Program-made: the position numbers and the translations under genes
DNA from: Certhia americana
Taxonomy: Eukaryota > Chordata > Aves > Passeriformes > Certhiidae
Direction: 5' to 3'
Assembly: GCA_018697195.1 (NCBI GenBank)
Contig: CM031878.1
Span: forward strand, 7,489,293-7,553,292
DNA: 64,000 nt
The notes under the pieces: model-generated
Told to the model about the DNA's origin: nothing
Database searches by the model: none
Seen by the model: only the letters and a program-made list of their open reading frames with translations
Shown here: in pieces, positions 50,765 to 57,200 of the stretch
How positions within the stretch are numbered: position 1 is the stretch's first letter
Layout: every line of letters begins with the position of its first letter

Positions 50765-52336
50765 TTGGAAATATTATTTGGGGTCAGATATCTTTAAAGC
50801 AACACCAGTTTTGGAATCTCCCCTTTCTGCAAGATAAAGAAGCCATTTTCCTCATCTGTCCCCAGCACAGAGAGACCTGTGAAAATATTCTATTTTGATA
50901 ATCCAGTACAAAGAAGCAGCAATACTTTTGTTGATATGTGTTTCTCTGCTGGTTCTTTGAATGCTTTTATGTGGCCCTGTTAAACATGGAGTACACAATG
51001 TCTATACCTTGAAATCAACTTACTGCTAAGGAGAGTTCTCTAAAGTTGGTGTTATCACTGGAGTACACATTTACCAAGACCTGATCCTGCAGGTTAGACA
51101 AAATGTTAAGAAAGGTAGGAAGCACTTTTAAAAGGAGAGGACTGTTCTGGAAACAGAATGTGTAGTAAGTAAATTTATTTTCCATATACTGTGTGCCTGA
51201 GGGCATTGGCAGTAATAAAAAGCACTGGATGGCTAGGATGCTCTCAGAGGCAGTATTGTTTTCACAGATTAGCAAAGTTCCTTCTTTGTTTCTGGAGAGC
51301 TTATCTACATCAACAGCTTTTCTTTCCCTTTCAGAGAATTTGGAAATTGTTTTTTTACATGATCGAAATACCCTAAGAATTGCAGAGACAGTCAGGGCAT
51401 GATAAGAAAAAACACAAAAGAAAGATGGTCTTACTGAGAAAAGGGAGAGCTAATTTCAGGCAGCACAAAGAAAAGGTGAAAGTAAATAGGAAAAAGATTG
51501 GAAAGTCTTGGCAAAAAAAAGAGTCTCTGTGCCAAGCAGGGAGATGTTGGACATAAATAGAAAATAAAACTATGGTGACTTTTACATTGTCCAATTATGA
51601 GTAATGGCAATTGATATAATGCTTTAGATATATGTTAATGAAATGTTTTTCTTTGAAAAAGTAGTGGAGTCTGAAATATCAGATATTGCCAAAACAGAAA
51701 TTGAAATGGTGCTATCCATGGTTCAGCCTGTATGTGTGCAGTGTTGCGAAGTCCTAGCCCAGAGAAAGTAGTGTAATCCTAGCCTAAGGAAACAAGTGTC
51801 CTCAAAATTCTTTCTTTCTTCCACACTTCTCCTCCAAGACTTTACAGCTCTCTCTCCTTGGAAAAAAGCAGACCAAAACAGTAGTTTTTCTGCATAACTA
51901 CATTGTTCCTATGTCCTGGGGTGGCATATCAGTGGTGGAAAGGATGTTCAGATGCAGGCACACCAATATGACCATTTGGTCCTGTGACTGGTAACTTTGC
52001 ATTAAGGTAGGTTTCAGGCATAGGTGGGAATTGTCTACGTTTCAGTAGCAGAGGATCCTGGAAACTGATCTAACATCTCCTTGTTTAGATGACTTCCTGA
52101 AGCAGGGCCATGGCATGCTCCTACTCTACAGCCTGAAAAACCCCTCCTTCCCAGAGTACTCCTTCAGCAGTGAGAGTGGCATCATGTGCCTGGACTTCCA
52201 CAGTGACCACCCCCACCTCCTGGCAGTGGGCTTCTATGACGGCAACGTGGCCATCTACAACCTGAGGAAGGCAAGCTCCCAGCCCAGCTACAAGAGTAGT
52301 GCCAAGTCAGGAAAGCACACAGAGCCAGTGTGGCAG
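1651..52336 (+). CDS. DNAI1: DNAI1, axonemal dynein intermediate chain 1 (partial gene, 11 internal coding exons visible)
   Basis: DNAI1 is an intermediate chain of the outer dynein arm in motile cilia and flagella; it anchors the motor to the doublet microtubule and holds light chains. Eleven exons splice in phase to 422 codons without a stop. In order they encode an N-terminal segment containing [10 protein letters not shown], a KDSDEGRRQ segment, a long Glu/Ala-rich acidic linker, the NQFNF segment, a Lys/Glu-rich helical stretch, the AKIAERMVN segment, [25 protein letters not shown], and the beginning of the WD40 propeller ([24 protein letters not shown]). These blocks appear in the same order in mammalian DNAI1 as I recall it, spanning very roughly human residues 28-430 of about 700. 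The 5' exon(s) with the start codon and the 3' exons for the remaining WD repeats are outside the window. Mammalian DNAI1 loss causes primary ciliary dyskinesia. The order of several unique blocks distinguishes it from DNAI2 or cytoplasmic DYNC1I. Confidence 0.95.
1738..2650 (+). other. DNAI1: DNAI1 intron, 913 bp
   Basis: Intron with donor gtgagt and acceptor ending ccattccaaag. The acceptor is an AAG type with a short pyrimidine tract, weaker than the others in the gene. No repeat or RNA gene is recognised in it. Confidence 0.85.
2651..2731 (+). CDS. DNAI1: DNAI1 visible exon 2
   Basis: This is an 81-nt phase 0-0 exon followed by the strong donor gtaagt. It encodes 27 residues from [10 protein letters not shown] through [10 protein letters not shown] to IVRFSFK. 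The pattern ELK-E-TR-LTA-NPH-P--IVR-SFK matches the corresponding human DNAI1 block, which continues into the next exon. This short segment is one of the most conserved parts of the N-terminal region by eye. Confidence 0.95.
3401..3935 (-). mobile_element. Solo LTR of an endogenous retrovirus, ERVL-like avian type
   Basis: Read on the minus strand the element begins close to TGTG/TGTTGGTTTTGACAGGG and ends with TTAATCCACAACA, so the plus strand begins tgttgtggattaatcccagc. The internal order (GGATTTGTGCTGAAAA near the start, a tattccataccatatgg-like stretch in the middle, a GCTTTGCTTTTGC-like stretch near the end) is that of a very common bird LTR assigned to ERVL-type elements, recognised from memory. 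No internal viral region is attached, so it is a solo LTR left after recombination. A clean target-site duplication is not visible, and the outer minus-strand terminus looks mutated, suggesting an old copy. Family name is unassigned. Confidence 0.72.
4288..4512 (+). mobile_element. CR1 LINE 3' end, plus orientation
   Basis: The segment runs from ttctttaccatgaagatag through gaggcactggaacaggctgcc and ttccagcctaaaccattcc to a tail of ATTCTRTG-type octamers (ctatgattctgtgattctatga). These are the hallmarks of the CR1 3' UTR. The copy is 5'-truncated to about 225 bp and has no coding capacity. Its 3' terminus lies about 22 bp upstream of the exon at 4535. Confidence 0.9.
4535..4661 (+). CDS. DNAI1: DNAI1 visible exon 3
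   Basis: This is a 127-nt exon, phase 0 at the start and phase 1 at the end (last base g), with donor gtagct. It encodes [17 protein letters not shown], then [17 protein letters not shown] and IRSSIES. The KDSDEGRRQ block is diagnostic of DNAI1. After it the sequence diverges from mammals. The mammalian segment that follows GRRQ is longer, whereas here the exon ends soon and joins directly to the acidic linker. The acceptor is immediately preceded by a CR1 tail. Confidence 0.95.
4662..6053 (+). other. DNAI1: DNAI1 intron, 1392 bp
   Basis: Donor gtagct, acceptor tttctgtcaccag. It contains a perfect 14-bp inverted repeat (4749-4782) and a good acceptor-like ttttatttcag ending at 5823 that is not followed by a usable exon. 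No mobile element is recognised. Confidence 0.85.
4749..4782. repeat. Perfect 14-bp inverted repeat (hairpin)
   Basis: Arms 4749-4762 (caatgtagcatgat) and 4769-4782 (atcatgctacattg) are exact reverse complements separated by the 6-nt loop ggaatg. The hairpin lies in the intron after visible exon 3. Just upstream, the phrase ctcttattcaaca occurs twice, at about 4712 and 4739. Nothing ties the hairpin to a known RNA family, and it is too short for a microRNA precursor. Confidence 0.8.
6054..6154 (+). CDS. DNAI1: DNAI1 visible exon 4 (acidic linker, first half)
   Basis: This is a 101-nt exon, entering in phase 1 and leaving in phase 0, donor gtaatt. With the g from the previous exon it reads [15 protein letters not shown] and then [19 protein letters not shown]. 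It is almost wholly Glu, Asp, Ala and Thr and has no aligned motif. Its placement rests on phase compatibility, AG/GT borders and continuity with the next acidic exon. Mammalian DNAI1 also has a Glu-rich stretch here, but with different sequence. The segment is probably disordered. Confidence 0.88.
6155..6956 (+). other. DNAI1: DNAI1 intron, 802 bp
   Basis: Donor gtaatt, acceptor tattttcttgtag. No repeat, RNA gene or alternative exon is recognised in it. Confidence 0.85.
6957..7133 (+). CDS. DNAI1: DNAI1 visible exon 5 (Ala/Glu repeats and NQFNF block)
   Basis: This is a 177-nt phase 0-0 exon, 59 codons, donor gtatgt. The first half is [10 protein letters not shown] followed by imperfect AET/AEA/EEA triplets such as [20 protein letters not shown]. 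The second half is [16 protein letters not shown] and [13 protein letters not shown]. The NQFNF-ER---TY-NP-R pattern is the conserved DNAI1 block. The DNA of the first half is a GCTGAA/GCAGAG-like imperfect hexamer repeat that probably grows and shrinks by slippage, making the length of this linker variable between species. Confidence 0.95.
7134..8882 (+). other. DNAI1: DNAI1 intron, 1749 bp
   Basis: Donor gtatgt, acceptor atttttcttttttcag. No mobile element recognised; open frames of up to about 100 codons in it have no recognisable similarity. Confidence 0.85.
8883..8942 (+). CDS. DNAI1: DNAI1 visible exon 6 (20 codons)
   Basis: This is a 60-nt phase 0-0 exon between tttttcag and gtatat, encoding [20 protein letters not shown]. 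The QT-(D/E)-P core and the final NQ leading into a Trp in the next exon match the mammalian segment. The short hydrophilic LQTDP stretch resembles the kind of QT-containing site that binds the LC8 dynein light chain, which is an inference only. The exon is too short to be called by an open-frame search and was found by homology and splice borders. Confidence 0.92.
8943..10969 (+). other. DNAI1: DNAI1 intron, 2027 bp
   Basis: Donor gtatat, acceptor tctgtctttcag. It starts with a short tatatctatatctatctc low-complexity stretch. The 111-codon open frame at 10042-10377 is hydrophobic and pyrimidine-driven with no recognisable family. No mobile element is recognised. Confidence 0.85.
10970..11104 (+). 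CDS. DNAI1: DNAI1 visible exon 7 (Lys/Glu-rich helix)
   Basis: This is a 135-nt phase 0-0 exon with acceptor ctttcag and donor gtatgt. It encodes [20 protein letters not shown], then [20 protein letters not shown] and YVEPL. The W-IYD-Y-EELE--EK-KEKEKAK pattern is a clear DNAI1 match, probably a charged helix or short coiled coil. The mammalian protein has a second QT-containing stretch (ESQTDD) just after KLS. Here the equivalent residues are YVEPL followed by HSDSLSK from the next exon, so that motif is not conserved. Confidence 0.95.
12116..12240. repeat. Inverted dinucleotide microsatellite (CA)15 - spacer - (TG)40
   Basis: A run of 15 AC/CA units at 12116-12145 is followed by a 15-bp AT-rich spacer (12146-12160) and then by exactly 40 TG units at 12161-12240. 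As CA and TG are reverse complements, the two blocks are arms of a large potential hairpin, and both are alternating purine-pyrimidine tracts. Open frames crossing this block are His/Thr or Val/Cys repeats and are not genes. Confidence 0.97.
13546..14008. repeat. Minisatellite of GTTCGA + (GGAGA)n units
   Basis: The array is built from GTTCGA (early variants GTTTGA, GTTAGA, later GTTCAA) followed by one to many GGAGA pentamers, giving 11-bp and 16-bp higher units. The last third is mostly pure GGAGA. The plus strand is nearly all purine apart from the TTC/CT positions, and each unit carries one CpG. It lies within a purine-rich context beginning about 13490. Open frames on both strands with Arg/Glu/Gly or Leu/Ser/Pro repeats come from the array having no in-frame stops and are not proteins. 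Confidence 0.95.
14020..14225. other. CpG-rich, C-rich patch of unknown origin
   Basis: About a dozen CpG dinucleotides fall in roughly 200 bp immediately after the minisatellite, including a ccccgacccccccccagcc stretch and gtcgggccccgat. The surrounding intron is AT-rich and nearly CpG-free. The base composition differs from every neighbour. It is not a CR1, nor either of the two LTR types seen elsewhere in the window. It could be a young insertion, part of a larger unidentified element that includes the minisatellite, or a small unmethylated island. A TATAAAAA at 14343-14350 follows it but proves nothing. Confidence 0.6.
14935..15017 (+). repeat. 83-bp direct repeat, copy 1
   Basis: This copy starts tattagcccattatcc and ends with ataaacaaa, and differs from copy 2 (16777-16859) at three positions of 83 by eye. 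It is preceded by a local AT-rich duplication (ttatttagcc twice, with a tattattat microsatellite between). The identity of the repeat is unknown. Confidence 0.88.
16777..16859 (+). repeat. 83-bp direct repeat, copy 2
   Basis: Same orientation as copy 1, offset by 1842 bp, with three mismatches in 83 bp. The flanks of the two copies do not match beyond the repeat, so this is not a simple tandem duplication of the whole interval. No TG...CA ends are visible, so these are not obvious LTRs. Confidence 0.88.
16948..16973 (+). repeat. T-run (26 T)
   Basis: An uninterrupted run of 26 T followed by aaaagg. No adjacent SINE or processed pseudogene is recognised, so it cannot be called a retroposon tail. 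Confidence 0.9.
17308..17875 (-). mobile_element. CR1 LINE 3' portion, minus orientation
   Basis: On the plus strand it opens with aatcatagcatcataaa and ttcatagaatgg, the reverse complement of the CR1 octamer tail. It continues through gggttggaagggacctta, cttccagggatgggcatcc, ttctcttctccaggctgaac and gagcagaggggcagaatccc. All are standard antisense CR1 3' sequence. The copy is 5'-truncated (about 570 bp), so it contains the 3' UTR and the extreme end of ORF2 at most. Confidence 0.95.
18986..19016 (+). repeat. Short TATC tetranucleotide array
   Basis: Imperfect (TCTA/TCTTA)n run, tctatcttatctatcttacc, ending tttatag followed by gtaagta. The adjoining donor-like gtaagt is probably coincidence. 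Confidence 0.8.
19270..19357 (+). CDS. DNAI1: DNAI1 visible exon 8
   Basis: This is an 88-nt exon, phase 0 in and phase 1 out, acceptor tcttttcag and donor gtatgg. It encodes [20 protein letters not shown] and LNTFDDVAQ plus the first base of an Asp codon. The AAKI-ERMVN-NT-DD-AQ pattern is a strong DNAI1 signature directly upstream of the propeller. Confidence 0.95.
19358..20091 (+). other. DNAI1: DNAI1 intron, 734 bp
   Basis: Donor gtatgg, acceptor tttttttgtttag. No repeat or RNA gene is recognised. Confidence 0.85.
20092..20209 (+). CDS. DNAI1: DNAI1 visible exon 9
   Basis: This is a 118-nt exon, phase 1 in and phase 2 out, donor gtaagt. It encodes [20 protein letters not shown], then [19 protein letters not shown], ending with tg of a split Trp codon completed by the next exon. 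It matches the mammalian block ending [16 protein letters not shown], which enters the first blade of the WD40 propeller. Confidence 0.96.
20210..22396 (+). other. DNAI1: DNAI1 intron, 2187 bp
   Basis: Donor gtaagt, acceptor ttttttcttattacag. It contains a minus-strand CR1 (20550-20908). Otherwise no element is recognised. Confidence 0.85.
20550..20908 (-). mobile_element. CR1 LINE fragment, minus orientation
   Basis: The plus strand contains ttgcacaggacagcccc, ggagcctgtttgagtgccc, aaccaccctctgggtgaag, ttctccaggctgaacagg and cagggcttcccctccag, the antisense of a CR1 3' region. It is of the same general type as the better preserved copy at 26700-27785 and clearly different from the copy at 17308. 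The copy lacks an octamer tail at its right-hand (3') side and is internally diverged. Confidence 0.88.
22397..22440 (+). CDS. DNAI1: DNAI1 visible exon 10 (44-nt micro-like exon)
   Basis: A 44-nt exon, phase 2 in and phase 1 out, between ttattacag and gtaagt. It completes the split Trp and encodes [15 protein letters not shown], then gives the first base of a Tyr codon. This matches the DNAI1 motif [17 protein letters not shown], whose YDF is supplied by the exon at 52089. The exon is too short for open-frame detection. The next exon is 29.6 kb away. Confidence 0.95.
25605..26050 (-). mobile_element. CR1 LINE 3' portion, minus orientation
   Basis: Opens on the plus strand with tcatagaatcatagtgtgg and gggttggaagaaac, the antisense CR1 3' tail. 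It continues with cctgggcaacctgatacag, ttctcttctccaggttgaa and gtactccagccctctgatc. It is similar in type to the copy at 17308 but more diverged, and 5'-truncated. Confidence 0.92.
26700..27785 (-). mobile_element. CR1 LINE 3' portion (about 1.1 kb), minus orientation
   Basis: The plus strand starts aaccataaaatcataaaatg (remnant octamers) and runs through acacaggatgatccccaag, ggagcctgttccagtgccc, ccaggctgaacaggccaagt-like sequence, tgttgccctcctttggacac, gatgtccttcctggctgcc and ggagccctgcagatgtaccc. This is a longer 3' UTR-bearing CR1 subfamily with some ORF2-distal sequence. The 129-codon minus frame at 26995-27384 is a remnant inside it and not a gene. Confidence 0.92.
32850..33830 (+). mobile_element. 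CR1 LINE ORF2 fragment, plus orientation, lacking its 3' end
   Basis: Broken reading frames resemble the CR1 ORF2 region before and at the start of the reverse transcriptase: an [13 protein letters not shown] stretch near 33120, then [19 protein letters not shown] near 33537-33595, and a DFSKAF motif near 33793. Frameshifts and stops are frequent. The element stops abruptly after the DFSKAF motif with no 3' UTR, so it is truncated at both ends. The 5' limit is approximate. Confidence 0.82.
41206..41228 (+). repeat. Poly-C run (23 C)
   Basis: An uninterrupted C23 within the CR1 ORF2 remnant, between acccatt and agtaaaaaaaag. Long mononucleotide C runs are rare and prone to slippage and sequencing error, so the exact length is uncertain. 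Confidence 0.85.
42074..42440 (-). mobile_element. Solo LTR (355 bp, 42080-42434) with 6-bp target-site duplication, ERVK/alpharetrovirus-like
   Basis: The LTR interrupts the CR1 at 41100-43314. Ends on the minus strand are TGTGGAAGAATGG and CTGACTCCAACA (TG...CA). Flanking cagctg occurs at 42074-42079 and 42435-42440. Read on the minus strand it has a TATAAAA box (42157-42163) followed about 15 bp later by AATAAA (42137-42142) and a short U5, the compact U3-R-U5 layout of ERVK/alpharetrovirus-like LTRs. No internal coding region remains. The clean ends and intact signals suggest a fairly young copy, younger than the host CR1. Confidence 0.88.
43019..43102 (+). repeat. Degenerate ggttaaata tandem expansion inside CR1
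   Basis: Within the CR1 3' region a ggttaaatat-like unit is repeated several times with variation (ggttaaatattggttaaaa, tataggttaaataat, tagattaaatattgg) where most CR1 copies have a single such phrase. It looks like local slippage after insertion. Confidence 0.75.
44430..44650 (-). mobile_element. CR1 LINE fragment, minus orientation
   Basis: The plus strand has tcagcaaaggtgctccatcc, ctctggactcgctccaacagg, gcattccaggtggggtctca and gcagaggggcagaatcccc, which is antisense CR1 3' region. Both ends are truncated and the fragment lacks the octamer tail. Confidence 0.88.
45937..45970 (+). repeat. A-rich tract with C interruptions
   Basis: An (A)nC pattern (aaaaaaacaaaaacaaac then a run of A) of about 34 bp. 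No attached retroposon is recognised. Confidence 0.85.
47587..47602 (+). repeat. Short A-run
   Basis: About 16 consecutive A followed by tgtattgaat. No associated element recognised. Confidence 0.85.
47732..47809 (+). repeat. T/G-rich low-complexity tract
   Basis: About 78 bp of T runs broken by single or double G (tttgttt-like units). It could be the antisense A-rich tail of a decayed retroposon, but no body is recognised next to it. Confidence 0.9.
48095..48114 (+). repeat. T-run (20 T) followed by ccccca
   Basis: An uninterrupted T20 followed by cccccag, an acceptor-like arrangement. The downstream frame (48118 onward) has no recognisable similarity to DNAI1, so it is not treated as an exon. 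Confidence 0.85.
50730..50762 (+). repeat. Poly-A run (33 A)
   Basis: An uninterrupted run of about 33 A between ccttcatt and ggttgg. It is long enough to suggest a recent retroposon tail or mononucleotide expansion, but no processed gene copy or SINE is recognised upstream. Confidence 0.9.
52089..52336 (+). CDS. DNAI1: DNAI1 visible exon 11 (first WD repeat region)
   Basis: This is a 248-nt exon, phase 1 in and phase 0 out, between tgtttag and gtaagg. With the t from the previous exon it reads [60 protein letters not shown] and [20 protein letters not shown], ending VWQ. It is nearly collinear with mammalian DNAI1. The segment from SGIMCLDF to VAIYNL is a typical WD repeat, with LAVG, YDGNV and the VAIYNL strand where WD proteins usually have a WD-like end. 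The exon is markedly GC-richer than its flanking introns, as expected for conserved coding sequence. This is the last DNAI1 exon in the window. Confidence 0.97.
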
Positions 52337-53506
52337 GTAAGGGTGCTTTGCCTTTCCTGTGACTGGGCTGTGAATTGCACAGAGCTTGGGCACAGCAGGA
52401 AAAGTTCTGTATGGGGAAAGGTGCTGTTTTAGTACATGCGATTGATTAAGTTGTATTTCAAGCTAATTTTGAAATATGCATAAAGGCAGAGTAACTGCAT
52501 GAATCCTTGGTCCTCAGCTGACACTAAATGTGTGAGCAAAGGTTTGCTGTAATCAATTATTTCTACTTAGTTTTCATTATTATAACTGACTTCTTTTTGG
52601 AGAACTGGTATCCTCTGTATGTACCAGCATGCAATGCTATTTGTGTTCCAAACAGAAAATTACAGGACAGCAATTGATGAGCAGTGCATAAAAACAAGTA
52701 AAACAAGTATATTAGTCTAAAAGAGAGCTCTGTTGGGCACAGTAAGTCCAGGGGCAGCTGGCTGCCTGTGGAACTGGCTGCCAACAGGATTCAAGACACA
52801 CTACCTTTTATGTGGCCCTGTTACCTTGTAGTTGACTTTAAGTTGACCTTGAAGTGCTCTAGTGAATTCAGAACTGTGATGTGCAGGTAATGTTCTTAAA
52901 CTCTTGCCAGTCTGGCATCTGCCACAAAGAGCCACCAGATGTGTGGTACTGTGAAGGGTCAGGGTAAATATGTTGCTACATCCAGCTAACTAGCTGCATC
53001 TGCCAGGTGATCTGAGCTCAGATTGAAGTACTGGAAGGTATATGTGCTTTTGATCTTGTTCTGAGCAGTAAAAGTGTGGCAGCACATATTTCAACATGTT
53101 CTGTATGAGCCTGTTGAGGTGCAGGGGTGTGTGTTTGGTTTGCTAGCCTGGGCTAAAGGTGTTGCTGCTGTGACTATGGCTGTCACTTGTCTTAGGCTAG
53201 CTGATACAGTCACATGCCAGTGTTCCTTGAATTTTGGCACATGCCTTGCATGGACTGTCCCCCAGCCATGGCTCCTTGTTATTGCATCTTCCAGTAAAAG
53301 TCCAGGAAATCAAGGGAACCTGATAGGACTACAGATGAATGTGGAATATGCCAAGGACAAGACCTCTGCTTGCTATAAACAGAGAGTTTGTGCAAATGTA
53401 ACATTTCAGAGATGGCATGAATTTTATATTTCCTGCCTGTCTGTCCAAAGCTTTTTCCTCTAGCTGATATTTGTAAGCTCTTCTAACAGTTAGCAGAGTA
53501 TCCCAG

Positions 53507-53569
53507 ACACACACAAACACACACACACACACCACCCGACACACACCACAGAAAAAAAAACCCCACCGC

Positions 53570-53627
<58 letters not shown>

Positions 53628-53643
53628 CAAACACCCACACACA
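53507..53643. repeat. Compound CA microsatellite
   Basis: About 26 uninterrupted CA units (53572-53623) are flanked by degenerate CA/CCACC/AAAAAC stretches. The minus-strand open frames across it (Val/Cys repeats) are artefacts of the dinucleotide repeat. Confidence 0.95.
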
Positions 53644-54140
53644 GAAGAAAAAAACTTCTGAGCTTTCCCCACTGCCATTTAGGCTTCCAGGAAAAAAGCC
53701 TGGCCAAATAGTAAGTTTTGTGTGAAATTTTTCATGGTCTTGCTGCAGCATGCTATGGGAAAGTTGCAGCTGTTACTGCACATTAGAAACACAAAAATCC
53801 CAGCTAACTTGTGCCCCTATATCCCAGATGATATAGGAAAGGACTGTATGCTAAAGGGATGTTATTAATAGCTGTTCCCTGCAGACCAGGAGCAGGTACA
53901 TACAGCAGTGGAGGCATTCTGTGTAGGGCTTTTTCAGGGGTGGGTTTACGTGTACCACTTGGCAGCAATGAGACCCAGAAGTGAAAAAAATCATTAGGTA
54001 CTCTAGGAAGATAGGTCTGAAAAGGAAATAAACTACTCCATGAATATGAATAGATGTGTAAAGAAGTTCCTGCTTTTTTGTTTCCACAGGTTGAGTGCTG
54101 AGAATCATAACTGTTAGTTTTCTTCAGCAATAAGAAAATT

Positions 54141-54243
54141 TCTCTGGGCAACCTGGTCCAGTGAAAGGTGTCCCTGTCCGTGGCGAGGAGGTTGGAATAA
54201 GACCTTGATTGATTGGTTCCAACCCAATTTCTATAATTCTGTG
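54141..54243 (+). mobile_element. CR1 LINE 3' terminus, plus orientation
   Basis: About 100 bp, from tctctgggcaacctggtcc through tggcgaggaggttggaat and ggttccaacccaatttct to the single octamer ataattctgtg. This is a heavily 5'-truncated CR1. Confidence 0.88.
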
Positions 54244-57200
54244 CTTAAAGTAACAATTTTTTACTAAACTTTCAAATTTTTAACTTACTACAAAACTATC
54301 AAGCAAAGTTAGTAGTTAGGTGATTGTACAGCAATATTGTACCACTGTTGGAAAGATCTGAAGTGTAAGCACTTGTCAATATTAGCCAAAAGGTTTAGAA
54401 AAGGTTATCACTCCATTGGATGTGATGAAAAGCAGCACGGACTATCTGTTAAGTTGAGACATTGGATTGTTATTCTTCATTCAGCATTAAATGATTCTGG
54501 AAAGTGGTGCCTTTTTTCTCATATTTAGCTCAAAGATCCCCTATTCTCCCCCACCATCACCTCACTAGTCTGAGGCCCAGTCTTTGTTTAGATAGTAGAC
54601 CCCAAAAAAGTCCCCCTTTTTGTAGGAAAAGTGAACAAAGTAGAAAAGTAACAATGTTATCCTGAGCAATTAGAAGCCTTTGTTCTCTGGACTGCCTGGC
54701 TTTTTTCTTTTGAAACAATGCAGCCCTTTTAGAATGGAAACAAAATGGGAAGTGGGTAAAGCAGACTGACAGCTCCTTTCTTGTGCTGTTTCATTTTCAG
54801 TGACTTAGTAATATCTCAGTACGTTTGCATAAAACAAAGCTGAAGTAATGTTCCCGTTGTTAAGAGCAAAATAAAATAATACAAATGTTCTACTTCTGTT
54901 ACCTAAGAAAGAATTTGTCTACCTCATACCACTCCCTATTTTTTAAAAGAACATAGCAATATTTTCTTATAGATTTGGCAAATATCTGCCATGTATTAAG
55001 TGCTACTGCACTGTAAATAATGGAAAATTCTAGCCTGTTTTAAATTACGTGTTTTTAATTGCTTATTACTAATTGGTGAGGATCCAAATCCTCAAGAGAG
55101 GAATAAACAGAGAGGAATAAACACATACATAGACATATCAATGGATATGAATGCAGTGCAATGTAGCTAATACCATCAAAACTCAGGTGTACAAAATCAT
55201 AGAACTAGAAATGGTCTCCCAAATCAGTGAATTCAGGCCTCTACCTTTGAATGTAAACAACAGCTTAAAAGGAGTCATCTGCTGTAAATCTGTGTCAAAC
55301 CTGTCATGTTCTGCTGTGAAAAAACCTTTGTGGCATTAACCTAAGCCCCCCTTTAATCAAAATAATTCTCAATTAGTCAGCAAAATCCTCACACTCCCAT
55401 CATCTCTGGGTAGGCCTACATAACAAGTCCCTGAACAGCATATATTTCTGAGCTAATGGCTCAGTCCCAGGGCTTGGCTCTGGAGCTAAATGAGGTTGGC
55501 CTATGTGGAACTACTGGACAAGAATTTGGCAGCCACAGGAGCTGTTTTCTCTGGGAAGAAGTGACATCTTGCTGGGAAGAGGCTCTCATCATAAAACCTC
55601 TCCTTTATTTAGCTTTATATTTTTTCTTTCTCCTTTCTTTTAAAAAGATGATGATTAGGGTTTATTTACAGCTGAGGAGAGTGCTTTTCCTCTTATCTTT
55701 CTATGCTGGGATATACCAATTATTTTAAGTTTGAATTATTTGGAACTATTCAGAATCAGGAATTGATAACGGAAACTGTGTGTCAGAGTCTGTTTCTGTT
55801 GTTCAATCTCCTTCCTAAAACACATCGTATTTAACAGATTTGTTTGCACTGTGTACGTCTATTTTACTTTCACATCAAGCCAAAAGGATGTTGTTTCTGC
55901 TGAGACTAGTGCGGAGCCAATCCTGCTGCAGAGGGTTGGAAATAATTTTTTATTTTACTTGCTCACAATTAGAGTTACTGATGAAATTCCTATTGCAGAG
56001 TGTTGACCCTAGGATCTGTAAATGGAACATTTCTTTTGGTTGTGCTTCAAGCAAATTTCGGCTGTCACAGGCATGCCTGTGTGGACAGCATGGTTTGGAA
56101 TTGCTATGGAGACCTCACTGGTTAGAAACACAACTTTGTTCAGAGATGATTTACTGAGCTGATCAGGCCTCCCTGAGGAACTGATGCCATGGAGCTTCAG
56201 ATGGCATCCTGAGAGAATTATTTTCTGCTCTATAGTCGTGTATGGGAAGAGAAAGGGCTGTGCACTGCAGGCTAATCCTTCACCAAAAGCCAGTCATGTT
56301 AGATGTGATATTCATGGTTTCGACAAAGAAGTCAAGGCAAAACAGTAATAGCCTGCAAACTACCAAAGGAAACTAAAAGGAGTGTCAGCTTGCAGAATAG
56401 TTTTCCAGCAAAACTTGTGGAAGTCCCATCTCAAGTGCTGACCTGACAAAACACACCTGAAATTGCTCACTGGAGTTTGCCCCAAAATTGTGTGATCCCT
56501 TCTGTCTATTTTCTGTGTTCCAATCTAAGTTCTTAAATAAATCTACACCAAACTTTTGCAGTTTGTGAAGCCATCCCAGACTCACTGAAGTCTTGTTTTG
56601 ATAATAGAAGTAAACAAAAATCTCTTTAAAGTAAATACAGCCAGCTGTTCTTTCTGTGCTTCTGCACATAGCTCCATAAAGAAAGGTCTTTATAAGAAGC
56701 TGGTCATATTTGCTGCACTTAGGAGAAAAAAAAAAAAGGATTTTGTTCATAATCCGCTGTCACACCAGCACATTGTTTCATTTCTGATGATGAGCATTCT
56801 CCTAAATCTGTCATCTGCAGTCAGACAAGCAGATTTTGCTGCTTGCATTGCCTCTGAGATGTTATTGCTTCACATAATATTTTGTTCCTTTGGCTTCAGG
56901 CACACAAATTGTTTGATGTAAAGGAAGTACAAGAAAAATAAAAGAGAGAAGGTTGCTATCAAGGTCAGAATAAAGATCAGCTGTCTCAGAACAGCCTCAA
57001 CACCCCTTCTGTTGCCTTCACTAAGAAGCACAAAACAGGTGTCTGCTGAGGAGAGTTCAGTGAAAAAAAATCTCATTTAACTGTGTGATGATACTGCTAG
57101 GGGATAAATCTAAAGGAGAAACAGAAATCTGGAGAAGAAAGGAAAACAACAGAGATCTGAAGCCAAGGAATCTGAACCCAAGAAAGGGGGAAGAATGTAG

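Larger units (their letters stand above)
22441..52088 (+). other. DNAI1: DNAI1 intron, 29,648 bp
   Basis: Donor gtaagt, acceptor atctccttgtttag. This single intron is nearly half the window. It carries CR1 copies at 25605, 26700, 32850, 41100 and 44430, a nested solo LTR (42080-42434), and T/G-rich, poly-A and poly-T tracts near 45937, 47587, 47732, 48095 and 50730. The stretches 22441-25600, 27790-32850, 33830-41100, 44660-50700 and 50763-52088 show no recognisable gene, RNA or element to me. No nested gene is supported on either strand. Confidence 0.85.

Noticed and set aside
53329..53751. 140-codon minus frame with a Cys-Val run
   Set aside because: Translation of the CA microsatellite at 53507-53643.
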